DNA from: Azospirillum soli
GTDB lineage: Bacteria; Pseudomonadota; Alphaproteobacteria; Azospirillales; Azospirillaceae
Direction of reading: 5' to 3'
Length of the DNA stretch: 64,000 nt
Assembly (NCBI RefSeq): GCF_017876165.1
Contig: NZ_JAGINQ010000005.1
Coordinates: 62,001 to 126,000, forward strand
Shown piece after piece: positions 41,985-50,978 of the stretch. The position numbers were made by a program, and so were the translations under genes. A model generated the notes under the pieces. That model saw only the letters and a program-made list of their open reading frames with translations. It ran no database searches and was not told where the DNA came from. The number at the start of each line of letters is the position of its first letter. Position 1 is the stretch's first letter.

Positions 41985-43343
41985 ATGCAGTCTTTCTGGT
42001 CCGGTTCGCGCGCGATGTTTCGGCAATTCACCCGGTCGTCCTTGGTGCGCGATGCTTCGGCGCTGGCCAGCGGCGCGTTCCTGTCCCAGGTGGTTCTGTT
42101 CCTGGGCGCGCCGCTGTTCCTGATGCTGTACCAGCCGGCGGACTTCGGCCTCTACACCTTCACCTACAGCACCACTTCGCTGATCGCGACGCTCGGCACC
42201 TGGAGGATGGAGCGGTTGATCGTCGTCGTGCCGACGCGGTCGATGGCGATCCGGCTGCTGGCGGCGCTGGTGTCCATGACGGCGGTGACGGCCCTGGTCC
42301 TGCTGGTCGCCATAGCCCTGGGCTGGGAGGTCGCCTCCCACTTCTCCATGGAAATCCCGAGCCAGTGGGCGCTGATGTGGTCGGCGCCGTTGAGCGTCTT
42401 CATCCTGATCACGACGATGGGGCTGCGCTCCTACGCCATGCGGATCGGACGCTTCAAGGTGGTTTCCGTCGCCCAGGTGACGCGGGCGGTGATCTTCGTC
42501 TCGGGCACGGCACTGACCCCGCTGGTCTGGACTCCGCCGGCCGGCCATGGCGCCCTGGTCATGGTGCTGTGGCAGCTGGTGGGGGACGTCTGCGCGCTGG
42601 CGATCCAGCTGTGGATCCTGCCCGGCAACGTGCATCGGCTGGTGTTCCGGCCCCGGCTGCGCCGGAATCTGGCGACGCTGCGGACCCACCGGAAGACCAT
42701 CGGTGCCCTGGCGCTGTCGCAGATTGTCGCCTCGGTCAACCAGCAGATCCCGATTTCGACGATCATGTTCGCCTTCGGGGCGACGGAGGCGGGCTGGTAT
42801 TCGCTGGCGGGATCGCTGGTCTACGCGCCCTGCCGGGTGGTGTCGGCGGCGGTCAGCGACGTGTTCAACCAGCGCGTCTCCCGCCTGCATGCGGAGCGGA
42901 AGCCCTTTTCGTGGCTCGTCCTGCGCGCCACCATAGCCATGGCGGGGATCGGCCTCATCCCCTTCATCCTCATCCGGGATCTCGGGCCGCTGTTCCTGTC
43001 CTACGTCGCCGGTCCCCAGTGGCAGAGCGCGTCGCATTCCATCGCGATGATGGCGATCGCCTCCTACATGTATTTCATCTCGCAACCGGCCAGCAACGTA
43101 GCGCTGATCGTCGATGCGCGGCGCTACATCGTCTTGTGGCACGTCATCAGAACGGTGAATTTTCTCGCCATCGGGGCGGCGGCAGCGCTCGGCTACTTGA
43201 GCTACACAGGCTGGCTCGTGCTGTTCGTCATCGCCGAATCCTTCGTCTACCTGCTCGACACGGTAGTCGAATATCTGTTCGCCCGCAACGCGGAACCGAG
43301 GAAGGTGGAAACGTCGGGCGAAGAGGAGACGGCCCATGCCTGA
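41985..43343 (+). CDS. wzx: Wzx-type lipid-linked oligosaccharide flippase
   Basis: A 452-residue protein of the MATE/PST polysaccharide transporter class with about 12 membrane segments. The first begins after a Ser/Arg N-terminus in SALASGAFLSQVVLFLGAPL; others include LVSMTAVTALVLLVAIALG and VRTVNFLAIGAAAALGYL. It moves undecaprenyl-linked repeat units to the periplasm. It overlaps the next gene by eight bases. The RBS is GGCGGAGA. Confidence 0.9.
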   Translation: MQSFWSGSRAMFRQFTRSSLVRDASALASGAFLSQVVLFLGAPLFLMLYQPADFGLYTFTYSTTSLIATLGTWRMERLIVVVPTRSMAIRLLAALVSMTAVTALVLLVAIALGWEVASHFSMEIPSQWALMWSAPLSVFILITTMGLRSYAMRIGRFKVVSVAQVTRAVIFVSGTALTPLVWTPPAGHGALVMVLWQLVGDVCALAIQLWILPGNVHRLVFRPRLRRNLATLRTHRKTIGALALSQIVASVNQQIPISTIMFAFGATEAGWYSLAGSLVYAPCRVVSAAVSDVFNQRVSRLHAERKPFSWLVLRATIAMAGIGLIPFILIRDLGPLFLSYVAGPQWQSASHSIAMMAIASYMYFISQPASNVALIVDARRYIVLWHVIRTVNFLAIGAAAALGYLSYTGWLVLFVIAESFVYLLDTVVEYLFARNAEPRKVETSGEEETAHA

Positions 43344-44349
43344 ACGGCACCATGCCGGCCGGGTCGGAGAGGTCGTCATTCTGTCTCCCGGCCTGTCCCA
43401 GTCCTTCGCCATTGCCGACGTGCTCCAGCGCAACGACCTGTCGCTCCGCGTGCTGGGATATCCCTTGCCGGGGGAACGGGTTCCGCCGCGTCGCCCCTTC
43501 GCCCGCTACCTGACGGTGGAGGAGGGGGAAGCCGCCTGCCAGGACGGAACGGTCATCGCCACCGGCTCCGACGCCATGCAGCATGTGCTGAAGGACCGTG
43601 AGGCGATCCGGCTCGGCGACATCGCGTTCGAGCGGCGGAATCTGTGGTTCTACGACAAGGTTGCGACGCTGAACCGCGCGCGCGAGTTGGACATCCCCGT
43701 GCCCCGGACCTGGCATTCGGTGGAAGAGGCGAACGGCCATCGCGGCCCCGTCTTCCTGAAGCCGGCGCGGGAGGGAACCGGCGGCATGCGCCGCCGCCTG
43801 GACTCACTGTACGCCGTGCCGCCGCCGGCGCGAGAGGGCGGCTACCTCCTCCAGGAGGTGATCGAGGGGGCGAGCGTCATCGGCTTCGGCTTCCTCGCCG
43901 ATCGGGGGAAGATCGTCGCCTCCAGCCTGCATCACGAGATGTTCAGCTTCCCGCCGGACGGCGGCTCGGCCGTCGCCGTTGAGCGCTATGAATCACCGCG
44001 CGTGGAGGAACTGGCCACGCGGCTGATCGCCGATTTCCAATACACCGGCTGGGGGCTGGTGGAGTTCAAGCCCTGCGCCCGGCGCGACGACTTCGTCCTG
44101 ATGGAGCTGAACGCCAAGTTCTGGGCGTCGTTCGAGTTCACCTTGCGCACCAACCCGCTGTTCCCGCGCCTTCTGCTCGGTGTGGAGACGGAGGCCGAGC
44201 CCATCGGGCGGATCATGTGGCCGGCGCGGCTGTTGCGCAGCGGGATCGCGCGCTGTCCGGCCGGCCTGATGCGGTCAGTGCCCGCGACCCGCAGCCGGGA
44301 GGGCCTGAACTGGCGTGACTGGGCGCGCGCCGTGTTTCCAGGCCACTAA
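43336..44349 (+). CDS. ATP-grasp ligase
   Basis: A 337-residue protein. N-terminal Rossmann-like region (EVVILSPGLSQSFAIADVL), then the ATP-grasp core: PVFLKPAREGTGGMRRRL (nucleotide-binding Lys and loop), YLLQEVIEGASVIGFGFLA and the metal-binding ELNAKFWAS. These enzymes form amide or thioester bonds through acyl phosphate. It is translationally coupled to the flippase, so it is likely to modify the sugar repeat or its lipid precursor, for example by joining an amino acid to a uronic acid. That is an inference. Confidence 0.82.
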   Translation: MPERHHAGRVGEVVILSPGLSQSFAIADVLQRNDLSLRVLGYPLPGERVPPRRPFARYLTVEEGEAACQDGTVIATGSDAMQHVLKDREAIRLGDIAFERRNLWFYDKVATLNRARELDIPVPRTWHSVEEANGHRGPVFLKPAREGTGGMRRRLDSLYAVPPPAREGGYLLQEVIEGASVIGFGFLADRGKIVASSLHHEMFSFPPDGGSAVAVERYESPRVEELATRLIADFQYTGWGLVEFKPCARRDDFVLMELNAKFWASFEFTLRTNPLFPRLLLGVETEAEPIGRIMWPARLLRSGIARCPAGLMRSVPATRSREGLNWRDWARAVFPGH

Positions 44350-44521
44350 AGCGAATTTGCATTCGCTTTAGATTCATATGGCCTCATTCGCCGGCTCTCA
44401 GCGGATGCCATTGGCATCCGCCTGCCGCCAGCGGGAACTGCGTTCCCGCGAGAGGCAGGGCTTCGGCCGCACGCGCGGCCGGGACCGCCGTCGCGGTCCA
44501 AAGCGGATTGAAATCCGCTTT
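44347..44521. repeat. Block of six back-to-back perfect palindromes
   Basis: Successive inverted repeats: TAAAGCGAAT/ATTCGCTTTA (44347-44370, loop 4); GCGGATGCCA/TGGCATCCGC (44401-44421); GCGGGAAC/GTTCCCGC (44431-44449), enclosed by CCTGCC/GGCAGG; GGCCGC/GCGGCC (44465-44480); GGACCGC/GCGGTCC (44482-44499); AAAGCGGATT/AATCCGCTTT (44500-44521). The first and last share AAAGCG/CGCTTT ends. The first palindrome starts at the stop codon of the ATP-grasp gene and may also act as terminator. It resembles a composite BIME-like element. Confidence 0.85.
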
Positions 44522-44543
44522 AACCCCCCGGTCCGCGTCCCCC

Positions 44544-45593
44544 TTATCCGAGGCGGCGCGTGGAGACGGGCGCAAGGTCGCCGCGCCAGTCGCGCAGTTC
44601 GGCCTCGACACGCTCGACCGCGCGCTGGTCGCGGTAGCGCTTGCGCGCCCGGCCAGGGTCGCCGCGCTTCTGCATCGCCAGCAGCCGGTCGGCCACCTCG
44701 GGTTCCGAGGCGACGGCCTGCCGCCACCGCTCCAGCCGGATTTCCGCGACCGCATCGACGATGGGCTGCAGCCCCGGCATGCGGGCCAGCTTGCCGACGC
44801 TGGGCGCGAGGCGGGTCGCTACGGCGGCGGCAATCTCCTTGGGAATGCCGGGGAAGATCTTGCGCACCGCGTCGGCGACGGAGTCCTTCAGTGCCTCGCC
44901 ACGCTCGCGCGCCTCCGCCCCCCGGCCGGCCCGGGCGGCGGTGCGGGCCTGCTTCCGGGCATGCCAGTCCAGGATCGTGGCGGCAACCTCCCTGGCCTCC
45001 GCATCCGTCCAGACGGCCGGGCCCTTGCCGGAGTCCAGAAGGCGCCGGGACGCGTCCGGAAGCTCCGGGTTCGCGCCGGACGCCTCGGCGGCCAGTTGCA
45101 GCTTCGTCAGGGATCGCAGGGATCGCCCCCGCGCTTCGTCGCCGGCGAGAAGGTCGTCGAGGGCGAAGACCTCCCCATCCTGAAGAACCTGGAGCAGTTC
45201 AAGGTCGCTGCGGGTCCAGCGGCGGGCGTTGACCAGCCGGTCGGCCCGCGCCCGAAGCAACTCGCGCACGGTGGCGCGCCCATCGGCCGGGACGAGGGAC
45301 TGCACGCGCCACATGGACGCCTCGAACCGGGCGAGCGCCCAATGGCCGTCGGGAATGGACTGGTCGGTGGGGAAGAGCGTGGCGTTCGCCTCCGTCGCCG
45401 TATTCCAGCGCTCGCTGACGCGCAGGCAGCCTTCCGGCGGGATATCCCAAGGCGCTCCCGGCTTCGAATAGAAGCTCGGCGCGACCGGATTCCTCAGCAC
45501 GAAACGCCAGCCCGACAGTTCGGTGGCGAGGCTGTCCGGCAGGCTGGCGGGACGGTCCCACTTACCCAGTTTCAAGACGTGTTCAGACGACAT
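44544..45593 (-). CDS. Hypothetical protein of unknown family
   Basis: A 349-residue soluble protein with RBS GGAAGGAGC. The first 120 residues are of mixed type (WRFVLRNPVAPSFYSKPG, ERWNTATEANATLF). The rest is largely helical and Arg/Ala/Glu-rich, ending in a charged helix with many Arg. No family, signal peptide or membrane segment recognised. It is the last gene of a leftward unit with the ceramidase-like and secreted beta-helix genes (51-base gap). Confidence 0.65.
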   Translation of the reverse strand: MSSEHVLKLGKWDRPASLPDSLATELSGWRFVLRNPVAPSFYSKPGAPWDIPPEGCLRVSERWNTATEANATLFPTDQSIPDGHWALARFEASMWRVQSLVPADGRATVRELLRARADRLVNARRWTRSDLELLQVLQDGEVFALDDLLAGDEARGRSLRSLTKLQLAAEASGANPELPDASRRLLDSGKGPAVWTDAEAREVAATILDWHARKQARTAARAGRGAEARERGEALKDSVADAVRKIFPGIPKEIAAAVATRLAPSVGKLARMPGLQPIVDAVAEIRLERWRQAVASEPEVADRLLAMQKRGDPGRARKRYRDQRAVERVEAELRDWRGDLAPVSTRRLG

Positions 45594-45644
45594 GAATGCT
45601 CCTTCCGGCGGCAGCTTAGCACGCCGGAAGGCCGAAGGGGGTGT

Positions 45645-47327
45645 TCAGGGCATGGTCAGGCGGCCGACATCCACATAAGCCGTGTCGCCGGTCCGATAGA
45701 GACCGGTCCGCGATGGCGTCAGGTCGATGCCGTTGACCTGCACCGCCGTGATGTGGAGGTTCCGATCCGCCCCATCGCTGCGATAGGCGTCGTTGAGGAA
45801 GCGCACGCCGAGGCTCGACAGGCCGGACGGTACGCTGATGGGGCGGAACCGGAAGTCCTGCGTGCCGGCCCCCCGCTCGGCGGTGACGGTGTGGACCGGC
45901 CCCCAGGCCTGCCCGTTGATGACCAGCTGGAACTTCGGCGTTCCCCGGTACTGGTCGCCCGACGCGGTGACCTTGACGATGACGTCGGTCGAGGGCGGCT
46001 CCGGCAGGCGCGTGGGCGTTGCGGCTGTGGTGGCCGCCTTGTGCTCGTAGGCGCCGATGTCCGTGCCGATGCCTTGGCCGCGCGGCACGCCGTTGAGGTC
46101 GGTGGTCAGGTCGCAGATGCTGCGCGCGGCGTCGATGGCCGGCGAACCGGGGGCCGGGCGGTAGTCGCCGCCGCCGGTCGGGACGTAGTTCACGAACTTC
46201 GGGTCGGCGGTGACCGTGCCGACCGGGCGCATCCCGGTCTTGAGGTTCCAGTCGGTGCCGTTCCGGTAAACGAGGTTGTGGCTGTAGACGTTGCGCGTCC
46301 CGGTCAGACCTTGTTCGGTGATGCCGTTGTGCGCGTTGTCGTAGACGATGTTGTTGGCGACGACGGTGTGGTCGTTCGGCGCCCGCGTCCGGACAAAGTC
46401 GCCAGCCCCGACCAGGATGCCGGCGCCGTTCTTGAACACCGTGTTGTTCAGGATGTTGACGTGGTGGACGTCGTGCCACAGGTGGATGCCCACGCCGGGG
46501 ACCTGATAGACGAGGTTGTTTTCGACGTTTGCGGGGGTCGAGACGTAGATGCCGTGGACGAGGCCGTTGCTGCGGCCGGGCGGGCCGACGTTGTAGACGA
46601 TGTTGTTGGTCAGATCGATGTCGGTCCCGCCGTAATAGCCGTCGCCCTGGATGCCCGCACCCCCGTTGTGGTCGCCGAGCGCGCTGGGATCGCGGGCGAT
46701 GTTGTGGACTTTCGTGTTGGTGATGGTGGAATGGGACCCGCTGGTGTAGATGCCCCAGCGCCATTGCCCGCCGGGCGGATGGCGGGAACCGTCCACCTCG
46801 AATCCATCGATGACGACGTGGTCGCCCCGGTTGTCCCAGGCGGTGTTGGATTTTGAAAAGATCGCCGGCACGATCCGGGCACCCCACCTCACCTCCGACA
46901 GGTAGCGGATCGGGGCCGTCGCCGTGCCGTTCACCCAGGTCTTGATACCGCCCTGGTAGGTTCCCGGAGCCACGCGCACCGTGGTTCCCGGCGTGGCGAC
47001 CGACGCCGCCTTGCCGATGGTCCGGAAAGGCGCGTCCTTGCTGCCGTCGTTGGCGTCGGAACCGCTGGGCGAGACGTAGATGTTGGTCGTGGCGACCATG
47101 TGCTTCAGGGCCTTGCTCCCGGCGCTCCGCAGGTTCCAGCAGCGTTGTCCCATGCTCCCGCGCACCGGATCGGCCGTGGGAGAGCCGTGCGGGGTCGGCC
47201 ACGGGTGGGTGTGGTCGAACGGCGCGGCGTGAAGGGCGAAAAGAAAAGGCGACGCCAGGCAAAGGGCGGCAAGGCGGAACCAACGGTACAGCCTCGGGCC
47301 GCGTCCGCATTTCATCACCGGCGTCAT
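45645..47327 (-). CDS. Secreted right-handed beta-helix protein with CBM60-like domain (copy 2)
   Basis: A 560-residue protein. ATG 47327 follows GAGGTGGA and gives a signal peptide (WFRLAALCLASPFLFALHAA). From about residue 77 the beta-helix domain starts NIYVSPSGSDANDGSKDAPF and closely matches the other two copies (AWDNRGDHVVIDGFEVDG, YNGITEQG-type coils). After a linker, residues about 450-560 form a CBM60-like module (VIVKVTASGDQYRGTPKFQL, NDAYRSDGADRNLHITAVQV), which in xylanases binds sugars with calcium. This copy uses the Sec route, unlike its paralogs. It lies 28 bases after the ceramidase-like gene. Confidence 0.85.
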   Translation of the reverse strand: MTPVMKCGRGPRLYRWFRLAALCLASPFLFALHAAPFDHTHPWPTPHGSPTADPVRGSMGQRCWNLRSAGSKALKHMVATTNIYVSPSGSDANDGSKDAPFRTIGKAASVATPGTTVRVAPGTYQGGIKTWVNGTATAPIRYLSEVRWGARIVPAIFSKSNTAWDNRGDHVVIDGFEVDGSRHPPGGQWRWGIYTSGSHSTITNTKVHNIARDPSALGDHNGGAGIQGDGYYGGTDIDLTNNIVYNVGPPGRSNGLVHGIYVSTPANVENNLVYQVPGVGIHLWHDVHHVNILNNTVFKNGAGILVGAGDFVRTRAPNDHTVVANNIVYDNAHNGITEQGLTGTRNVYSHNLVYRNGTDWNLKTGMRPVGTVTADPKFVNYVPTGGGDYRPAPGSPAIDAARSICDLTTDLNGVPRGQGIGTDIGAYEHKAATTAATPTRLPEPPSTDVIVKVTASGDQYRGTPKFQLVINGQAWGPVHTVTAERGAGTQDFRFRPISVPSGLSSLGVRFLNDAYRSDGADRNLHITAVQVNGIDLTPSRTGLYRTGDTAYVDVGRLTMP

Positions 47328-47355
47328 CGCGTCCACCTCGCTCGGCGAAGGGAAA

Positions 47356-48627
47356 CTACTGAAAGATGGTGCCCAGCGTGCTGTTGACGATGCGGTCCAT
47401 CCCATCGACGAACCGGCCGTCCAGGCCGAAGCGCGAACGGAAGCCGTCGCCCTCGTACCCACCCTGCCGGACGACGGCGTCAGTCGGGACGTAGAGACAT
47501 GGCCCCGCCAGATAGCCGGTCGCGATCCGCTGCTCGAAGAGCGACTTGGGAAGTACCGGCATCCATTCACCGACCATCTCGCCGGTGATCGCCACCAGCC
47601 CGCAGGATGGGCCGAAGTCCAGCCGGGCCATGTCCAGCGGCACATCGCTTCCCGACGTCGATCCCTGGCCGATGAAAATGTCGGGGGAGCGGGTCCGGGC
47701 GAAGGTCACCGCAGGGGCCTCGTCTCCGGCCGGGGCGTCGTGGACGCAGGCCGCCGCCGTGGCGCAGAGCCGTTCCACCCACTCTCCATAGCTTGCCGGC
47801 GTGAAGGACGGCAGGCCTGGGTTGAAGGGCAGCAGCCGCGCCAGACACTCCCCAGCGGAGCGGGGCAGGGCGAAGGGGATCCTTGGAATGGCCGAACCGG
47901 CGAAGCCCGGAACGTACAGGATGGCGCAGCCGTCGCCGAACCTCCGGCGCAGATGGGCGCGGACCGATCCGGGAAAATCGGGTGACACGCGGTCGCGGAA
48001 CGGAAAGAAGGCCGGGTGGCAGGCATAAGACCACAGGACGCCGCGGATCGTCCCGTTTTCGCCGCGCAGGATGATACAGCGCAGCAGCGGATCGACCACC
48101 CCCCGGTCAAAGGGAGCCATCGCGACGCCCTTGCCGAAGCGGAACCGCCGCTTTCGACGCAGCGTGCCGTAATCGAGCATCCAGGCCGGACGGCGCCGGT
48201 TGACGTTGAAGGGGGCGGCACACTGGACATAGGCGGCCGAGACGGCCTCCTTCGGGCCGTCGATCAGGCGACGCACGGCCTCGCCCAGGCGCCGCACGAC
48301 CATGTCGCCGTAGCTGGGGTCGTGTAGGCCGAGCGTCGGCACCTCCGGCGCCAGCGACGGCGCGTTGTGGGTGTGGGTGGACACGAGCACCAGGCGCTCC
48401 TGCGCCACGCCCGCCGCATCGGCGATCCGGTCGGACAAGGACGGCCCGACGAACAGCGTATCGACGCTGCCGAGAAAGACGCAGGTCCCATCCGGAAGCG
48501 GGAAGGCGGCCAGATTGGCCTCCAGCGGCGCCTCGACCGTCGTGAAGTTTCCCTGACGGGCGGCGTATCCGGCCAGCGGCGCCGGCTGGGTCGGCGTGAT
48601 GTCGACGGTCGCAAATTGGGCGTGCAT
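47356..48627 (-). CDS. Neutral/alkaline ceramidase-like hydrolase
   Basis: A 423-residue protein starting MHAQFATVDITPTQPAPLAGY, the usual beginning of the neutral/alkaline non-lysosomal ceramidase-type N-terminal domain, with VLVSTHTHNAPS as the His-rich zinc motif and WSYACHPAFFP as a second conserved element. A signal peptide is not visible. In EPS loci members of this family are annotated only as hypothetical or ceramidase-like, and the natural amide substrate is unknown. An N-acyl or amide bond in the polysaccharide is a possible target, as an inference. Confidence 0.72.
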   Translation of the reverse strand: MHAQFATVDITPTQPAPLAGYAARQGNFTTVEAPLEANLAAFPLPDGTCVFLGSVDTLFVGPSLSDRIADAAGVAQERLVLVSTHTHNAPSLAPEVPTLGLHDPSYGDMVVRRLGEAVRRLIDGPKEAVSAAYVQCAAPFNVNRRRPAWMLDYGTLRRKRRFRFGKGVAMAPFDRGVVDPLLRCIILRGENGTIRGVLWSYACHPAFFPFRDRVSPDFPGSVRAHLRRRFGDGCAILYVPGFAGSAIPRIPFALPRSAGECLARLLPFNPGLPSFTPASYGEWVERLCATAAACVHDAPAGDEAPAVTFARTRSPDIFIGQGSTSGSDVPLDMARLDFGPSCGLVAITGEMVGEWMPVLPKSLFEQRIATGYLAGPCLYVPTDAVVRQGGYEGDGFRSRFGLDGRFVDGMDRIVNSTLGTIFQ

Positions 48628-49078
48628 GGCTGGTGTCCCGCTCGCGTGGCTGGGTTTGGGCCTTTTTGCGGGCCGGAAAGCTCCGGAGCCCGGCGATCTT
48701 GCCAGCGATCCAGACCGATAAGAAGACAATCGACGGGGGTAGCCTCCTTTGGCGAAGAGCCGTTACCGCCGATTCGCGGGGTGTTCCAGGCCGGTTCTTA
48801 CCACTTCTTTCTGCCGCCTCGGGCCATCCATATTTTCCGTCCCTTTTCCAAGCGACTTTGTTTACGCAGCGGTTGGCGTAAGATATTATCGCCGTCCGAC
48901 CGCAGCGAACGCACGCGCATCATCCATACACCCGTCCCGAGACGCTTCCGCCACTCCAAGCCATACATTGAGCCAACCCCAAAAGGAGTTCGGCTTTCAA
49001 TCAGGGCGAAGGGACAAGGTCAACAGCAAGCATAATCGGCGTCAATCGGCGCAAACGACCGAATGAGGAGGTTATGCC
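48628..49078. other. Divergent intergenic region with EPS promoter element
   Basis: A 451-base region between the leftward ceramidase-like gene and the rightward GNAT-like gene. It contains the bipartite element at 48857-48885 and, just downstream, TTATCGCC. A GATAAGAAG word near 48717 may serve the leftward unit. No gene is supported. Confidence 0.6.
48857..48885 (+). promoter_or_regulatory. Bipartite EPS promoter element, second copy
   Basis: TTTGTTTACG-N10-CGTAAGATA, the same blocks and spacing as at 39642-39670, with a different 10-base spacer. It lies 194 bases before the GTG at 49079, implying a long leader. Confidence 0.65.
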
Positions 49079-50188
49079 GTGGCAGTTTACATGCTCCTTC
49101 AAAAGGACTTGAAAGCCGCTCATTATAAATCCGGGAACATTTCCTGTTATATCAATGAAGTACCGGAATTCGTCGAGGGAGAGCTGATCCGCCTGTATGG
49201 GCACCCGCACTCGTCTCTCGCATTCTTCAGGACATCACGGCCGACCGACAACGTCTGCACCTATGTGGTTCGCCAAGGCGACCAACCAACCACGATCTTC
49301 GTGTTTCAATACAAAGACGGGCGGGTCACTGTCTTCAACGAGTTCATCGTCGTCGGCAAGGACGAGATCAACCGCTTCGCCCGCTACATCTTTGACGCCT
49401 TTCCCGATGTGTCGATGATACGGTTTCAGGCTCTGCAAACGGATGCGGGCTCGTTTCCTTTTCCGTATCAGAGGCACAATTCGAAGGAGGACTGGGTCAT
49501 CGACCTGCCGTCGACCGCCGAGGAATATACGGCACGGCTCGGCAAGTCGACGCGCAACAATATCAAATACGATGTGCGCCGGTTGTCGCGGGTCTTTCCC
49601 GACCACAGTCTGCGCTTTTACACCGGTGCGGAGATCGACGAGGCGCACGTCCGCACCATCGTCGAGCTGAGCGATGCCCGGATATCAGCAAAAAAGAAAA
49701 GATTCAGCATCGACGACGAGGAAACGGAACGCATCATCCGGTTCGCCAAGGAAGGTGGCCTCGTCAGTGTTCTGCACATCGACGGCCGGCTTTGTGCCGG
49801 CATGATCTGCCAGATCGTCGGCTCCGCCTACATGGTGGAGGTGATCGCCCATGACCCGGCCTACAACGAATTCCGGCTGGGAGCGCTTTGCTATTATCGG
49901 ACAATCTGTGAAGCCATCGCCCGAGGCGCCACCACCATGTACATGGGCGGCGGGCGGGAACCCTATAAGGCCCGGTTCCTGGGCGTCCGCCAGGATATGG
50001 ACCGGTTGGAGTTGTACCGGTCGCATGCATCCGTGGTGCTGAACCCCTTTCGGGTGGCGAAGACCGCCGTCGAGGGTGGGATCCGCAAGGCTAAAATCTG
50101 GCTGTTGGCACGCGAAAAAAGCGCGCTGACGCGCACGGTCTTCCTCGGCCTGATCCTCGCGCGTCGGCTGCGGGAACGATTGAAATGA
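49079..50188 (+). CDS. FemAB/CelD-like GNAT acyltransferase
   Basis: A 369-residue protein starting at GTG after GAGGAGG. The second half is a GNAT domain of the Acetyltransf_6 type: WVIDLPSTAEEYTARLGKST, NNIKYDVRRL, GGLVSVLHIDGRLCAGMICQ and YMGGGREPYKARFLG. Such proteins in cellulose and EPS loci transfer acyl or aminoacyl groups to sugars or lipid carriers. No membrane segment is clear apart from a weak hydrophobic C-terminus. Single-gene unit behind the bipartite promoter element. Confidence 0.82.
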   Translation: MAVYMLLQKDLKAAHYKSGNISCYINEVPEFVEGELIRLYGHPHSSLAFFRTSRPTDNVCTYVVRQGDQPTTIFVFQYKDGRVTVFNEFIVVGKDEINRFARYIFDAFPDVSMIRFQALQTDAGSFPFPYQRHNSKEDWVIDLPSTAEEYTARLGKSTRNNIKYDVRRLSRVFPDHSLRFYTGAEIDEAHVRTIVELSDARISAKKKRFSIDDEETERIIRFAKEGGLVSVLHIDGRLCAGMICQIVGSAYMVEVIAHDPAYNEFRLGALCYYRTICEAIARGATTMYMGGGREPYKARFLGVRQDMDRLELYRSHASVVLNPFRVAKTAVEGGIRKAKIWLLAREKSALTRTVFLGLILARRLRERLK

Positions 50189-50253
50189 GGCGGGCGGGTG
50201 CACGCCCCGCCTAGACGATCAAAGGCCGGACCATCGAAGCGGGGAAAATGGCG

Positions 50254-50835
50254 TCAGGTCGGAACGGCGCGGGAGCGGGAGCCGCGCGCCACCGGACGCG
50301 CTTCCTGGATCCGGTCGGGCTCGGCGGAGGCGCGGGCGCGCTCCAGTTCGATGCGTGTGCGCGCGGCGACCCGCATCAGCCGGTCAGTCGCCCCCAACAG
50401 CTCATCGTAGATTTCCGGGGAGTTGTCGGAGAGAAAAGAATCGAAAACAGCCAGGAACGAGGCGATTTCGCTGCTGACCCGCCAGCGGAGATCGGGATCG
50501 ATGCTCGACGCGCCGCCGCCGCTGTTGCGATGGCCGTCACGAGAGCCGCCGACCGGTTCCGGACGCGCGGACGCGGGCGTCCCCTCGGCGACTGCCGGCC
50601 GCCGGTTGATTTCGGGCCGCCCGGTTTCGGACGGTTCGGCGTTTCGGCTTTCGGGCGAGGCTGGAGCCGGGGTTGTGGTGCCGTTGCCTGGTCGGTTGAC
50701 GATGTAGCGGATCGCCGGCCCCGTGCAGCCGTAATCGCGGGCGATGCTGGCCAGCGACTCCCCCGCCGCGTGGCGCGTGCGGATCGCCGACCATTCACTG
50801 TGGGGAATTTTCCCCTTTTCGCGTCGCTGTGCCAT
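50254..50835 (-). CDS. Helix-turn-helix DNA-binding protein
   Basis: A 193-residue protein starting MAQRREKGKIPHSEWSAIRT. Residues about 10-50 form a resolvase-type helix-turn-helix (GESLASIARDYGCTGPAIRY). A Pro/Ser-rich linker follows, then a helical C-terminal region (LRWRVSSEIASFLAVFDSFL). I recall similar short HTH proteins in EPS loci of Azospirillum and rhizobia, of unknown target. A TAAGAT word lies about 100 bases upstream, so it may be controlled with the EPS genes. Confidence 0.72.
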   Translation of the reverse strand: MAQRREKGKIPHSEWSAIRTRHAAGESLASIARDYGCTGPAIRYIVNRPGNGTTTPAPASPESRNAEPSETGRPEINRRPAVAEGTPASARPEPVGGSRDGHRNSGGGASSIDPDLRWRVSSEIASFLAVFDSFLSDNSPEIYDELLGATDRLMRVAARTRIELERARASAEPDRIQEARPVARGSRSRAVPT

Positions 50836-50978
50836 CGTCCTCGACGTCCAAGGCAGGTTCGGCATTCCCACCAAGCATTTGCCCGGTCCGGAAGGCGCCA
50901 GTACCGCTGTTTATTCACATAACACAAGGTCGAATCTTATGCTACTTCTTTTTGCCTTAAGGGGTGGAACCTTCCCCA

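Noticed and set aside
44508..46856. Long plus-strand frame (782 codons) over the beta-helix and orphan genes
   Set aside because: Antisense to two genes with good RBS and domains; Val/Asp/Gly repeats come from the reverse complement of Asn-rich coils.
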